This document shows, piece by piece, positions 26,101-37,300 of a DNA stretch of 64,000 nucleotides. The notes under the pieces were generated by a model. That model saw only the letters and a program-made list of their open reading frames with translations, did no database searches and had not been told where the DNA came from. Numbering within the stretch: position 1 is the first letter of the stretch; each line of letters opens with the position of its first letter. A program made the position numbers and the translations under genes. The DNA comes from Plectrocnemia conspersa. Taxonomy: Eukaryota; Arthropoda; Insecta; Trichoptera; Polycentropodidae. Location: the NCBI GenBank assembly GCA_009617715.1, contig VTFK01000366.1, positions 186,001 through 250,000 on the forward strand. The letters are read 5' to 3'.

Positions 26101-26480
26101 CCTACATATATTATACTACTACTTTTCTACTGCAAATACTTTTTTTTATATCGGACCTGACCACTAATTTATAAATCTATTTTTTCATTACTATTTTAAA
26201 TTAATCAAAATGCCATTATTGCATTAAATACCGATTTACAAAACCTGTTAGCCAGAAAATTGGAAAACATAGTGTTAAAAAATTATCCAAATATGGAACG
26301 TGCTATTAAATTCCAAAGAGACCTGCGAAATGCTTGTGTACAATATGAAGAAATATACAAAAAATAAAAAACAAAAAAATATTGCTTTCATCAATACATT
26401 TTTGCAGTTTATACCGCATTTTATTATTTTTAATGCTCAACCTTTTGAAGCACTTAACAATAAAACATTTTGTTACATAA
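23119..26480. other. AT-rich stretch downstream of the K/A-rich exon
   Basis: This looks like intron or intergenic DNA. At 23325-23600 it carries copy B of the dispersed repeat described at 1525-1860. The rest is AT-rich, with no splice-bounded coding segment that I can see. Confidence 0.5.
23325..23600. repeat. Diverged dispersed repeat, copy B
   Basis: It aligns by eye with 1525-1860 over several blocks in the same order, for example GAAGATTTGGGGCAGAAAC near 23371 and CCTAATCCGTCT near 23527. The class is unknown and there is no open frame. Confidence 0.35.
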
Positions 26481-27181
26481 AATAATAAAAGAGTATATTG
26501 TGAGGAACTAGCAACACTGGCGTGATAGCAGCGAAGGGCAGCACGTTCTTTGGCGGACCTCTACAAGAAAACGTCGACCAGCGGTGCCTCGTCCGCTGAT
26601 CATTTACATCTGAATTGTAAACTCTTATGATTATAAAAATACTACTGCAGTGGTCCAGTCTGTGTCTAATTGTCACATGTCAGCATCCCGTTCGCTAAAT
26701 TGGTAACACTGATTTTATAATTTTAATGCATCTGTGTCAAGCTTTTTAGTTAAAACAAAATTTTAATTTTAATATTAGAATCATACTATCAAAATAAAAT
26801 AAAAAACATAAAAAAAATATATCAAACTTATTGTTCGATTCAAACGTGACTTAAACAATAACACATTAAATATCATCACAGCAAGTTGCTAATAAGCATA
26901 GTATCTCATAACGTGTGGACTTTCAAAATACGCAATCTAATCTCTCGCATGATTCGGACATGGCGATTTTTGCTACAAACTCTCTCTCTAACACACACAA
27001 CGTTATAATCCTCCCGGGCGTAGACTGCGTCTAGTGTCCCATTAGACTTTATAATTAGTTTTCGCGAACAACACAGCGAGCAAAGTTGGGTCGCTAATCT
27101 ATTTCCGGCTGTGAGCCAGCAACGAGGCAATATCCATTGCAAAACTATACAATACAATTAGCAGTATACACAATAGCCAAG
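26481..27181 (+). promoter_or_regulatory. Probable 5' region of the calmodulin-like gene
   Basis: This ~700-bp segment is clearly GC-richer than its surroundings and ends at a good start-codon context (CCAAGATGG). The decamer T(A/G)G(C/T)AACACT occurs at 26509-26518, 26701-26710 and, just inside intron 1, at 27374-27383. It resembles the fly core-promoter Motif 1 (YGGTCACACT) apart from one central base. There is no obvious TATA box. The transcription start cannot be placed from sequence alone. Confidence 0.4.
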
Positions 27182-30100
27182 ATGGAGGAGAGATATAACA
27201 AGGAGTACAGGCGCCTGAGGAAAATGACGAGCGACCTGTATGTGAGACAAATCTCCGTAAGTTTTGAATAACTTATAAATATAATACATATATACTACAC
27301 AAACATGTATATGCAGCGAAAGTGTCAGTGTTGTTTGTATACAAATAAAAATAATAATAGGTTTTTCGCGCGCTGGCAACACTCCAATAAAGTGAAATTT
27401 CGCGGTCGATTCGATATCGGATGCTGCGTTGTAACTTTCGGCCTTGGTTGTTGTGCGCTATTTTGTTTAATATAAATCTGGCGTTATAAACACGTCACAT
27501 TGTCACTTTATATCTCTCTTCTTATTCATAAAATTTCTATATGTCTGTATATCCGCAAATATTGCGAGAATAGCTGATGTTTTAAACCAACTTTATCCAT
27601 TATATGATATAGTTTTTAATTTATATATACAAAGGAAATTAATCTGATATGTTTTCTTTTTTAATAAGATTTTACTTTTGGATGATAATTATGCAAATAC
27701 CACTAAAATGCTTTTTTGTGCAATTAACCTTTAGAGTCACGAGATTAACAGACGCTATTCAAACGATTCTAAAAATGCAGATAAAGAATGCCATTGTTTG
27801 TCAAAAGCAAAGGAATTCTACCCAAAGTTTTAATGTATTGAAAATAATTATTCATCTAATATCATCACATTGCTTAAATAAACATTTATTTTTTACGACA
27901 TTAATTATAAATGTTTACAGATTTTCCATTACCGTCTGAATCATTGGTCTCAATTGCTCCTTTAAAATGAGGTTTTGATCTTATTTAAATTTTAAATAAT
28001 CTCCATAAATTTTTCAGATAGTCTATAAAGCTTATTTTGATTTAATTCCCTATTTGAATAAAAACAGCATCAAATGCTGCAATTTAGTCTACTAAATGTT
28101 AGTGATTGACATTTTTTTTTGGGGCAACCAAAATTATATTTGGGAACAGTAGGCAGGATTACCATTTATTTAAAAAAATATTAATTTATATTTCAACCTT
28201 ACTTTTTTCTGAATTTTTATTTTAAATAGCCTTTATTTTGAAAAAAAAAAAAAAAAAAAAAAAAATCTTAATGGATAACTAACTTAGCCGAATATAAAAT
28301 AAGTTTTATGACAATGACAAATAAATAATAATACATTATTATTTAATTTTAATACACTCATAGCTCGACGTAATTGGTCACGACAAAAAAATGTGGATAA
28401 GCATTACCCTCATTCACTTTAGCTATGTGTATAAAATCGGATACACAGCGCTCTAATTGCAAAAAAGTAACTCTCGCTTGCCTTGTTCCCGACAACACAT
28501 TATTAACTTTTACTTGAGCTTTTTAATTTGGACACATGAGGGTTTGTACGAACTCGAACCAAGAGAAGCTGTTGATCGTTGACAGATGGGATCGGGAAAG
28601 CAACCGCTTCCCTCTTCACGTCAACCCTGATCCAGCTCGATGTCTAGAATCCAGAGAAGCTAAAAATAACATATATTTAAATCGTTAAATATATCAATTA
28701 TAAACAAAAATAGCATCCTTAAAATTGTATAAAACTAAAAAAAATTTTTTTTTTGCTTTTTAATAATGAATATATTTGTGATGACTTATTATTATAATTG
28801 GGTCATTATATCATTAATTATATATTTAATAATAGTATCTATTAGTATTATTAAATAGCTTGGAAGGTAAAAACAAGTACAATTTCATATTTATAATGTT
28901 ACTTGTATAAAAAAGTATGGTAGTTGTCCGCAGAACACAAAATTTAAGTTTAGTGGTCCGTAAGGTACGAAAGGTTGGCGACACCTGCTCTAAAGCAAGC
29001 AACCGAAAGTCACCAAGCATTAACGGGTTGTCAACACCGCCTCTTAGCAACTTTAAAGGGTACTTAAATAGTTGTTTAAAGTGCATATGTATCTTGACAA
29101 AGTGTCGCTCTAAAATAAAAAGCTGTTTTATGAAGCTCAAAATTTTTAATACGTTTATATTAATTAGGGTAATTTTATTTATAATCAAAAAAAACATGAC
29201 TTCCATGTCTCATTTTTATTTTAAAGTGATCAAAATTAATCTATTATATATAACTTGTATTTATTAGTCGTAAAGTATTGTTTACACAAAAAAAAATATT
29301 TAACACATTGTATTGTTACCTTTGTAAGTCCGGAAAGTCCTTTTATTTTTCAATAACTTTCTACAATACAATAAGACATAATGCTTATCTTTAAGAAGCA
29401 ATAAATTGTAAAGAACAGTAAAATAAATTAAAACTTGTAAATTAAATAATCAAGCTTTAAGTTTTTTTCAAAAGATCAATAAAATTATTATTTCATCTGT
29501 TTTATTTTTTTCGTTATTATGTTTTGAATGAAACTATCTTTTTACTAGAAGAAAAATATTAAATCTAGTTATTTCTGTATAAAACAATATGATTATACTA
29601 TATCACATCTTTATGTTATCTCCTATTTTAATATACTTTAAATCATTATATAATGTACATAAAAATACATTAACAATAAATTATATATAAGCGTTTTCAG
29701 AAACATATTTGCCGAGTCATTACCCTTGAATTAACGACTCGCAATTTGTTAAGGGCTTACAAGAACAAAAAAAGTTTAAAGCACACTTTGTTTAAAATTT
29801 TCCAGGTGATTTGTCGCGATTGAAATTTTAGTACAAACAGAACCAAAACCCCGACACCTGCTTTCCCCTGGGTGTACCTTTTTTAGCGCATTTTTTCCCT
29901 CAATTGTTTCGCAGTGGTTTGGGGTTGATTCAAGCATTATAATTACGTTACGCAGCAAAAATATTACGTTTGTCCTTTACAATCTAATTTAACGTATAAT
30001 TAAGGCACTTATTTAATGGTATAATTAATAAAAATATTTTTTCTCCTTTGCAGTCCGAATATGGGCTCAGCGAGGAGCAAGTTTCAGGTACGACTTTAAT

Positions 30101-32628
30101 AAAATATAATTTTTAATAAAATTAACTAACAAAAATATTATTATTTTTCAGAATTTAAAGAAGCTTTCATGCTGTTCGATAAGGACGAAGATGGCACTAT
30201 TACAATGGCAGAGTTGGGCGTTGTTATGCGATCGTTGGGTCAAAGGCCTACTGGTTAATATTATTTATTATCTAATTTTTTTAATACAGCTTAAGCCTAA
30301 ATACTGATCATAATATATTTGCAAATATATCATACCAGTGTCTGAGAGATCTATATTATTCTATAATTATTACAATTCTGATCGATTTTAATTATCTCAT
30401 AGATAAATATCGTGATATTTAATAAAAATATAATCGAGCTAAGACATAAGCTATGATAATAGTTTAAAATTAATAAAATATATGTCACTATTTTACAGTC
30501 ATTGATATGAGTCTGGCGTCTCATATCAATGGCTGCAGTAAGTTAATTATATTTACCCCATTGTAACGCATTAGGCTAACGCGAATAATATCGCAATGAA
30601 ATATTTAAAATAAATATGGTACTCAATAATATGTTTTATATGATTTAGAAACCGAGCTGAGAGATATGGTGAACGAAGTAGACCAAGATGGCAACGGAAC
30701 CATCGAATTCAACGAATTTTTGCAAATGATGTCCAAGAAGATGAAAGGTTCTGATGGCGAAGATGAGCTGAGAGAAGCCTTTCGGTGAACTTTCAAATAT
30801 AAATATTTTAAAAATAAAATCAGGATTTGAACAATTTTTTTAATTTTGATATTTCAGCGTCTTTGACAAGAACAACGATGGTCTGATTTCTTCTTTGGAG
30901 CTGCGACACGTGATGACTAATTTGGGTGAAAGACTCAGCGAAGAGGAAGTAGATGACATGATCAAGGAAGCCGATCTTGATGGCGACGGCATGGTCAACT
31001 ATGATGGTTATTATTTTTATTAATTATTAAATTAAACCTCATTAAGATATGCGCTTCTCGCTAGTGATAAAATAGTAAAAGATGTAAAATGATCAATGAG
31101 TAATTGAAGCTGTAAAATGATCAAAGTAAAGAGTGCCTGAATAATAAATGTTTGATATATGAACGAATGCAGTGACACCATGATAAAGAATCGACATCAC
31201 TCAATTATGGACTGGAACGGAGTGTTAGTATATGCAGCGATCTTTAGAGCTTTCATTGTAGTAAATTTTTCTAGTAGTAAAAAAATCATGACAAGGTTTG
31301 ACATGGCATTTTTCTGTAAAATCTTAAACCTCGAATTTTCTCATAACCTTACTAAATCATTCAAAATTTATTTTAGTATTTGCCAAGTTTTGTCTGTATA
31401 CCATTATTGTTTTTATGACTCATAAACGATATAAACACGCCAATTAAAACTCTAAATACTATGTCAATGACTGCTTAAAAGCGTCCGAATGATTTATACT
31501 CGTTATCTTTGCAGACCGACCCAGATTTATTTTGAAAATGAGCTGCCGATAACCGTTTATCTTTCAGTGCCATGTCGCGTCTTTTTACAAATCTTTATTT
31601 ATAGTAAAAATATTTCATTACCTGTTAAAAAATTCTGATTAGAGAGATTTATACTAAAGAACTTGCTATTGGGTTTGAGGAGACGTGGAAATTATTTCAT
31701 CATATCAATAACATTTGTGCCGAGCCTTCTAGAATGTTTAACATTATTATAAGGAACGTGTTTCACTTTGAAAATCATCGGGGCTTTGCCCTTGATTGAT
31801 CGGCAAATGCTCAGTTAATATAGAAAACGTTAAAAACAATTGTTTTTATTGCTTTTAACGTTTTTTATATTTATCTGAGCATTTGCCGGCCCATTAAGGG
31901 CAAAGCCCTGATGTCAAGCCCGAAGCCAACTACGATTCAAACTGTTTTTGTCCGACCATCGCTAAAATTTATTATTTCTGGTAACTCGTGGTGACAAATT
32001 TTATAGATTTGGATGACTCATGAAAATTTTTTTTGAATCAATTATTTTTCTTTTTCGTAAAAATTGTCTTTATCTATATGGTTGCCATATACATGTTTTT
32101 CCAGTCTAACACATTTGAGACAAACCATAAGGCGTAAAATATTGAAAAATATTTAAATTCTGAAAATAGTTTTATAAATAAAAATGTTAGAATCTTGACA
32201 ATGGGCAACTTACTTGTGTCGGATTGACTTACCTCGTCGTAACGCATTGATATTACGCCTGTCAAGTTACAACAAAAGATAAAAAATCACAGTGAAGCAT
32301 GGAATTATGGAGATGGCGAATAAAAAGACAATGATGTCACTGAGTTACAGGCTTTGATTTTAGTATTATGTCTCACTACTAATTTAGTGGTTGTTGATTG
32401 TGTTTACTTCGTTGTTACGCATTTCAATCATCTTGCAATAGATGATTTACGTTAAATAAATAAATAAAAGCAGCGAATAGTTAGCCTTTAATATAATATT
32501 GTCCTAAAAGACGTGGGTTCGAATCCTATTTATAATTATTTATATTTATAATAAGATAAATCTGTATTAATTTATTGTTTAATTGTATGTTTTCAGAGTT
32601 TGTTTCAATCCTGACGTCAAAAAATTAG
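27182..32628 (+). CDS. Calmodulin-like EF-hand protein (neo-calmodulin type), 6 exons
   Basis: Exons are 27182-27256, 30054-30087, 30152-30253, 30649-30784, 30858-31006 and 32597-32628. All have GT-AG borders, and together they encode 175 residues. Residues 1-28 are a basic N-terminal extension ([15 protein letters not shown]...). The calmodulin body follows ([19 protein letters not shown]...) and ends ILTSKN. The EF-hand loops lie at residues 46-57 ([12 protein letters not shown]), 82-93 ([12 protein letters not shown]), 119-130 ([12 protein letters not shown]) and 155-166 ([12 protein letters not shown]). All keep Asp at position 1 and Glu at 12, so four-site calcium binding is expected. 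Substitutions throughout, and the extension, separate it from true calmodulin, which is near-invariant in animals. It is probably a cytosolic Ca2+ sensor, and the target is unknown. The start was chosen because the ATG has a good context and no acceptor precedes it. See the possible cassette exon at 30499-30537 and the possible alternative 5' exon at 22855. Confidence 0.93.
28241..28265. repeat. Poly(A) tract in intron 1
   Basis: A run of about 25 A residues follows TTTATTTTG. It could be the tail of a retroposed sequence or a simple homopolymer. No source element is evident upstream. Confidence 0.85.
28590..28660 (+). repeat. Dispersed repeat (CAACCGCTTC family), copy 2
   Basis: It contains GCAACCGCTTCCCTCTTCAC, then GTCAACCCTGATCCAGCTCG, then GAATCCAGAG. 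It matches 61262-61320, which has CCGCTTCCCTCTTCAC, ATCAACCGTGGTCCAGCTACG and GAAATCCAGAG. It lies in intron 1 of the calmodulin-like gene, and its class is unknown. Confidence 0.5.
28918..28987 (-). mobile_element. Possible hAT-type terminal fragment
   Basis: Reading from 28987 on the minus strand gives CAGGTGTCGCCAACCTTTCG then TACCTTACGGACCACTAAA. This resembles the common hAT non-autonomous terminus CAGxGGTCGxCAACCTTT followed by GGACCAC-type text. GTCCG is repeated internally. The opposite terminus and an 8-bp duplication were not found, so it may be a truncated end. Short open frames on both strands across it are not genes. Confidence 0.35.
30496..30535. repeat. 16-bp inverted repeat (hairpin) in intron 3
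   Basis: The arm 30496-30511 (CAGTCATTGATATGAG) pairs with 30520-30535 (CTCATATCAATGGCTG) through 16 positions, all Watson-Crick except one G-U. The loop is 8 bases (TCTGGCGT). The left arm includes the AG of a potential 3' splice site (30497-30498), and the right arm ends two bases before the potential exon end. Confidence 0.85.
30499..30537 (+). CDS. Candidate 39-nt cassette exon of the calmodulin-like gene
   Basis: An acceptor (CTATTTTACAG) precedes 30499, and a consensus donor (GTAAGT at 30538) follows 30537. The enclosed 39 bases enter and leave in phase 1, exactly as required between exons ending at 30253 and starting at 30649. They contain no stop. Inclusion would replace the Glu after GQRPT with [14 protein letters not shown], inserting 13 residues in the linker between EF-hand 1 and EF-hand 2. 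Skipping gives the ordinary calmodulin length. The segment coincides with a 16-bp inverted repeat, so folding could regulate its use. Alternatively the match is fortuitous. Transcripts are needed to decide. Confidence 0.4.
31777..31912. mobile_element. Foldback (MITE-like) element in intron 5 of the calmodulin-like gene
   Basis: This 136-bp segment is almost entirely self-complementary. It begins ATCGGGGCTTTGCCCTTGAT, and the reverse complement of its end begins ATCAGGGCTTTGCCCTTAAT. Both arms continue through CGGCAAATGCTCAG and AAACGTTAAAA to a short AT-rich loop near 31840. It is most simply a foldback/MITE insertion. A structured RNA hairpin would look the same. I did not find a second copy in the window. 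Confidence 0.75.
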
Positions 32629-34186
32629 TTCATCAACGTCGAAAGAGCAGCTCTCCTCAAAACGCTTACACGAGGGCCTCCTGAAAATACGGGAACAATT
32701 CCCGGCCTAAAAATCCTTGGTTATTATTATAAACTTTGCCATTTTAGTTTATCAAGACAAAGTCTTGTGTACATTAACAACAAAAACAAGAAACAAGTAA
32801 AAAACATTGTTTTATGAACTTAATGAAAATATTTAAAGACTGTTCCATTGGTCTAAGAAATACGAAGGATTTGTTATGTTTATTCGATGGACAAGGAACG
32901 TTGCAATACATATAAAGTAAAAATAAATGTCCTATTTATATTGTTTGATATCTATATAAAAATAAAATATTGAATAAATTTTATAATCAAATCGATTGAT
33001 AAAAAAAAAGTCTCATTCGTTTTATAAATTTTACTAAATTTTCTCTTCTTTAGTCGCTTGATTAATGATAATGAAATTTAAACGTATGTATATCACAAAA
33101 TGATTTGTTATCATCGTATAATCAGAATCATTTTGTTCGATTCACTTTAGACACGTTTCTTGTATTAAAAAAAATGTGCTGGCACATGTGTAACTGATGC
33201 GTCCTTCACGCATTTTTTTCAACGCCTGTGTTTGTATTTAAAACAGCAAAAGCCTAATAATGACATATTTTTAGATAATGATTTATATGAAAATTACATA
33301 TTTATTAGAATATTTTTTATGTTGCACAACGTTTATTGTTTTTGATGGCAAAGTTGATTCTTTTTGCTTTTGCATAGCGATTCATATATTTTATATAGCA
33401 TATTTCTTAAAAAGAAATATATGACGATTATTATATGATATTTTGCATAAATTGTGAACGTTGAACGCTTGTTGAATAAATACATTTTGTTGCAAAAGTG
33501 TACAAACGGCACAACGTGGGTTGTTTATATACATTAATGTTATATATATGGTTCTATCACATGAAATTGCATAACTGACGTTCATGCGTATCTATGTATA
33601 AGACATAGTATTCAATATCAATTTTATGTGATACATCTTAATTGATATATTATATACGAGTGCACGTCGGAGCTCAATCTTCTCAAAATGACTATAAAAA
33701 ACGAACAAGATCGCAATCGTCGACAACGATACGATCGGAACAATGCTTATAAAAGTCCAAATGATACAATTTTAAACAAATATACATAAACATAGTATAT
33801 ATCTATGTACGCATATATGAGTGCATAGCACTGTTACGCAATTTAGTAAATGTTTGTCTCGTGTATTTATTATTAGTAATATTTTTTAATGATACATTTA
33901 TTGTCATGGATGTCTTCCGTTGAACGCTAAATTTTCATTGCTGTCTTTGTAAAAACTTTTACTTCATATATACGTTTTAAAAACAAATATTGTGATTATG
34001 TGAATATGTTATGCGCTCGTTATTGTAACGATTTTTATGGCCTATTAATATTTTTGCATTTGATTGTGATAATAATTTAATATAATTTACTTAACCTAAG
34101 TTTGTCGGTGATCGGTTAGAAATTATTACTATGTTCTATATGTATTATATATATGTATGTATATATATATATATACTAAATATAAA
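32629..34186 (+). other. 3' UTR and downstream of the calmodulin-like gene
   Basis: There is no coding sequence. Possible polyadenylation signals AATAAA occur at 32922, 32961 and 32973, so the shortest transcripts could end near 33 kb. Further AATAAA motifs continue for kilobases, and a longer 3' UTR is possible but unproven. Confidence 0.45.
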
Positions 34187-34392
34187 TTAGATTTTAATAT
34201 TTTATCGCGAGATAAATATTTTTACTCAATATTGGCCACGGCTGACATCGCGATCTTACTTGTATGTGAGCGTCTGGCGTTTAGAAGAGTCTTGTCACTC
34301 TACAGACGCTCAAATAAGAGTAAGATTGCAATGGCATTTGTAGCCAATATTGAGCAAAAATATTTATCTCGTGATAAAAATTTAAAATCTAA
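34187..34392. mobile_element. Foldback (MITE-like) element inside a TA microsatellite
   Basis: This 206-bp imperfect palindrome starts TTAGATTTTAA and ends TTAAAATCTAA. Arms of about 90 bp match through GAGATAAATATTTTT-CTCAATATTGGC and ATCTTACT, with scattered mismatches. The apex has GAGCGTCTG (34269-34277) pairing with CAGACGCTC (34303-34311), enclosing an AGAGT/ACTCT pair. TA repeats flank it on both sides, as expected if a TA-targeting (Tc1/mariner-type) MITE landed in the microsatellite. The 80-codon open frame across it is an artefact. Confidence 0.75.
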
Positions 34393-37300
34393 TATATAAA
34401 TATATATATATATATATGTATGTATATATATGTATATATATTTGTGTGTGTATATATTATTAATATCTCTCTATCTCTCTCTATTTTCCATTTAGATTCG
34501 ACTATTATACAAGACGTCCAAAAAACATAGATACTTCATAATTGAATTTACGTATTAATTAAATTATTATATTTAAGTGTTAGTAAACCTTTGTGTTAGA
34601 GAGAATTTATGATAATTTATCAAACAAAAATAGAGTCAAATATATGTAAACATCATACAGCAATATGTTTGTATCCTTCTGTTATACTTTATATTCATGA
34701 CATCATTGTATATTATTAAAAAATAATCAATGAGCTTAATTGAATGGGAACCATTAATTGAGATGAAAAAATCATGATTACATAATTATACTATTATCTA
34801 AGGTTTGTTTCGTTCACACCGTTTCATCTATTCAGTTTTGTACGCAATACATCTATAATACTATATTACTAGCTCCGGTACCTCGCGACAGTGAGAGACC
34901 GACAGCTGGTTCACTATATTAATAAATGTAATATTTACGTATGTTGATTAGGCATTGAGAGTTACTCTTGGTTGACTATCAAATTAGAAAGTGTTGTGAC
35001 TATGAATCTTTCCAAAAATGTATAATATGCTAATGTGTTTTTATTTAGTTGACGTTGTTTTTCAACTAACTTGTGTGTTTATTTTAACCATAAACTTATC
35101 TTAGATACAATAAATATTATATATGTGTAATGATCAATGTTGAATGTTTTAGTAGTTGTATTCATTAAGGTTGTTGGCGTTTTATAATAGATTTGTCGTT
35201 GCTCACTTTTATTTGATACGTCATATTAAAAAAAATGTTGAATGCCTAATTGTTTAAAATATAAATTAAATATGTATGTGTATTGTGGTTGCTGTAAAAG
35301 TATGTAAGAGTTTTAAAAATAGAAACTCATACCTAAAAATATTCATTATTTGCGCTTTAATCAAGTAAAAGATATGATATTAAAAAAATTGAACATGCTG
35401 TAAAGATTTTTTTAATACAAATATACGATACATATTTGATTGATATATGAAACAATTCCTTTGGTAGAAATATCTCTGATTGAACTTTGTCAGCAACCTA
35501 ATATATATTAACATGCTTGTAATAAATGTAAGAGTAGCTAAATTGTGTATGAATATGTTTAATCATGAATGTACATTCGTTACGTTATACGCATGTGTTC
35601 AATAAGAGATATGGACGCAGTCCTGACTCGAATTAATGGATAAAAACGATAGTTAAAACTTCTCTATATAAATTATAATTATGCTTCTTTAATTTATCAA
35701 TAATGCAACATTATTATTATTTTATCTTATAAGTCACGTTTTATTATATTAATATAATACATAATAAATATTTTATTTATATATAAATAACATAAAATTA
35801 CTTTGGCAGAATGTGCACATGCATTTCTTATCTTGTGCACAAAAAAAACATCCTTCATTAGTGAATACTTTTTATTAGACCAAGCCTTGATGTAAAATAC
35901 CTCAATTTACAAAAAAAAAAGTGTTTTAAAATCTGATTTGATTTATATTTTCATATTAAAGAATCACATTTGGAAAAATATTATAAAACGATATACCCTG
36001 TATAGACAATCACAAACATATACTCAATCCTTAATATAAATAAATCATGTGCACTTCTGCCAGTGTCAGTAAATTGCGATGATGATATTGTTTCATCCAA
36101 AGTATTACACATGATATTACAGTACTCAGTTTTTATTGTCGTGCGTTATAGACGAATATGTATATTGATGTTACTAATTTAACTATTATTGGATGTCTTT
36201 CTGATGAAATATTTACTGCATGATGTTTGTTAATGCTATAGTGAGCATAAAGTGTTTTCCACCTTTCATTGGCATATTTTCTTTCGGCGTAATACAATGA
36301 ATTGATTCGTAACAGTTGCGTTTTATATGTTTTGTAAGAGATTTATCGTTGCTATGTGAAATATGCCAAAGAAATAATGATGCTATAGAAATGAATAAAC
36401 ATACCTATACATAAAATAGAAAACATAAACACATATATGTATATCTAAAAAATGGACATGTGAAATAAAAATATCATTGCTGTATAACACTGGAATTTTA
36501 TTTGATATTATATATTATTTTAGCCTATATTAATCAGAGAGATTATTAAAACATTTTTAATAAATTAAAATTAATTTTAAAATCGGTAGTGTGCAAAAAA
36601 ACGCATCACTTTTAAGATGTGGTTTAAATCATCTAAACTTGTATCACTAATTAAGGGGTATGACTATATTTTTTTTAATGTTTGGTTAACTATACAATTT
36701 ACCGTTGGTTTTTTATGTTGTAAAAATATTTATAAATATTTCATCTCTCAAATTACGCGGAAGATACGTTCCAGAAAATAGGCATATTGCATTCATTTAT
36801 TCTTTAGCTAGCTTAATTTATCACTAAACCATTTTATATTTATTCTTAGAATGAAATTCTGACGCGTGAAGAAAAATATAAGGTGACTCACTAAAAAGTC
36901 ACTGCCGTTTAGAGGGTTAAGAAATAGTTGTTTAGTAGCAAAGAACGCAAGAAAATTTAAGCCTTATTCCTAGACTTCAAAACAGTATTTTTTAATAGAA
37001 AAATTAAATAACGTGTCATGCTTAAAAACCTAAATTATTATTTATAAAGAATATATTGATTAATTATGTTTAAGGGTTCAAAATATTAAATATTATTTTT
37101 GCAATCTATTTTGTCATTTAATGACTTAAAGATGATCTGATTAACCATTAAAAAACAAAATATAGCAAATATTACTAAATATGTACAATTATGCAAAGTT
37201 ATGCGACAATAAATTAGCTCGCCAACGACATAAAAAAGCTAATGCGTTTTTTATCTACATAAGCAGCAACGAATTTTGAGCTCACTTGCAGTTTGCATTT

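Noticed and set aside
26489..26600. Short frame with KGSTFFGGPLQENVDQRCLVR as a possible coding exon
   Set aside because: Only about 31 codons between stops with no splice sites that fit. It lies in the probable promoter region of the calmodulin-like gene.
27170..27182. Use of 27182 as an internal exon spliced from 23118
   Set aside because: The AG just before the ATG has no pyrimidine tract, while the ATG context is good. A first exon is the simpler reading.
28826..29267. Overlapping 126- and 116-codon frames on opposite strands
   Set aside because: They lie in intron 1 of the calmodulin-like gene over a hAT-like terminus and AT-rich sequence. The translations are Phe/Leu/Ile/Lys-rich without motifs.
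32455..32535. tRNA-like GGTTCGAATCC box near 32516-32526
   Set aside because: The T-loop sequence is present, but I could not fold a matching anticodon arm, D arm and acceptor stem upstream. The T stem needs two G-U pairs. Probably chance or a decayed tRNA-derived fragment.
34157..34399. 80-codon open frame
   Set aside because: It coincides with a foldback element in a TA microsatellite. The frame is a by-product of the palindrome.
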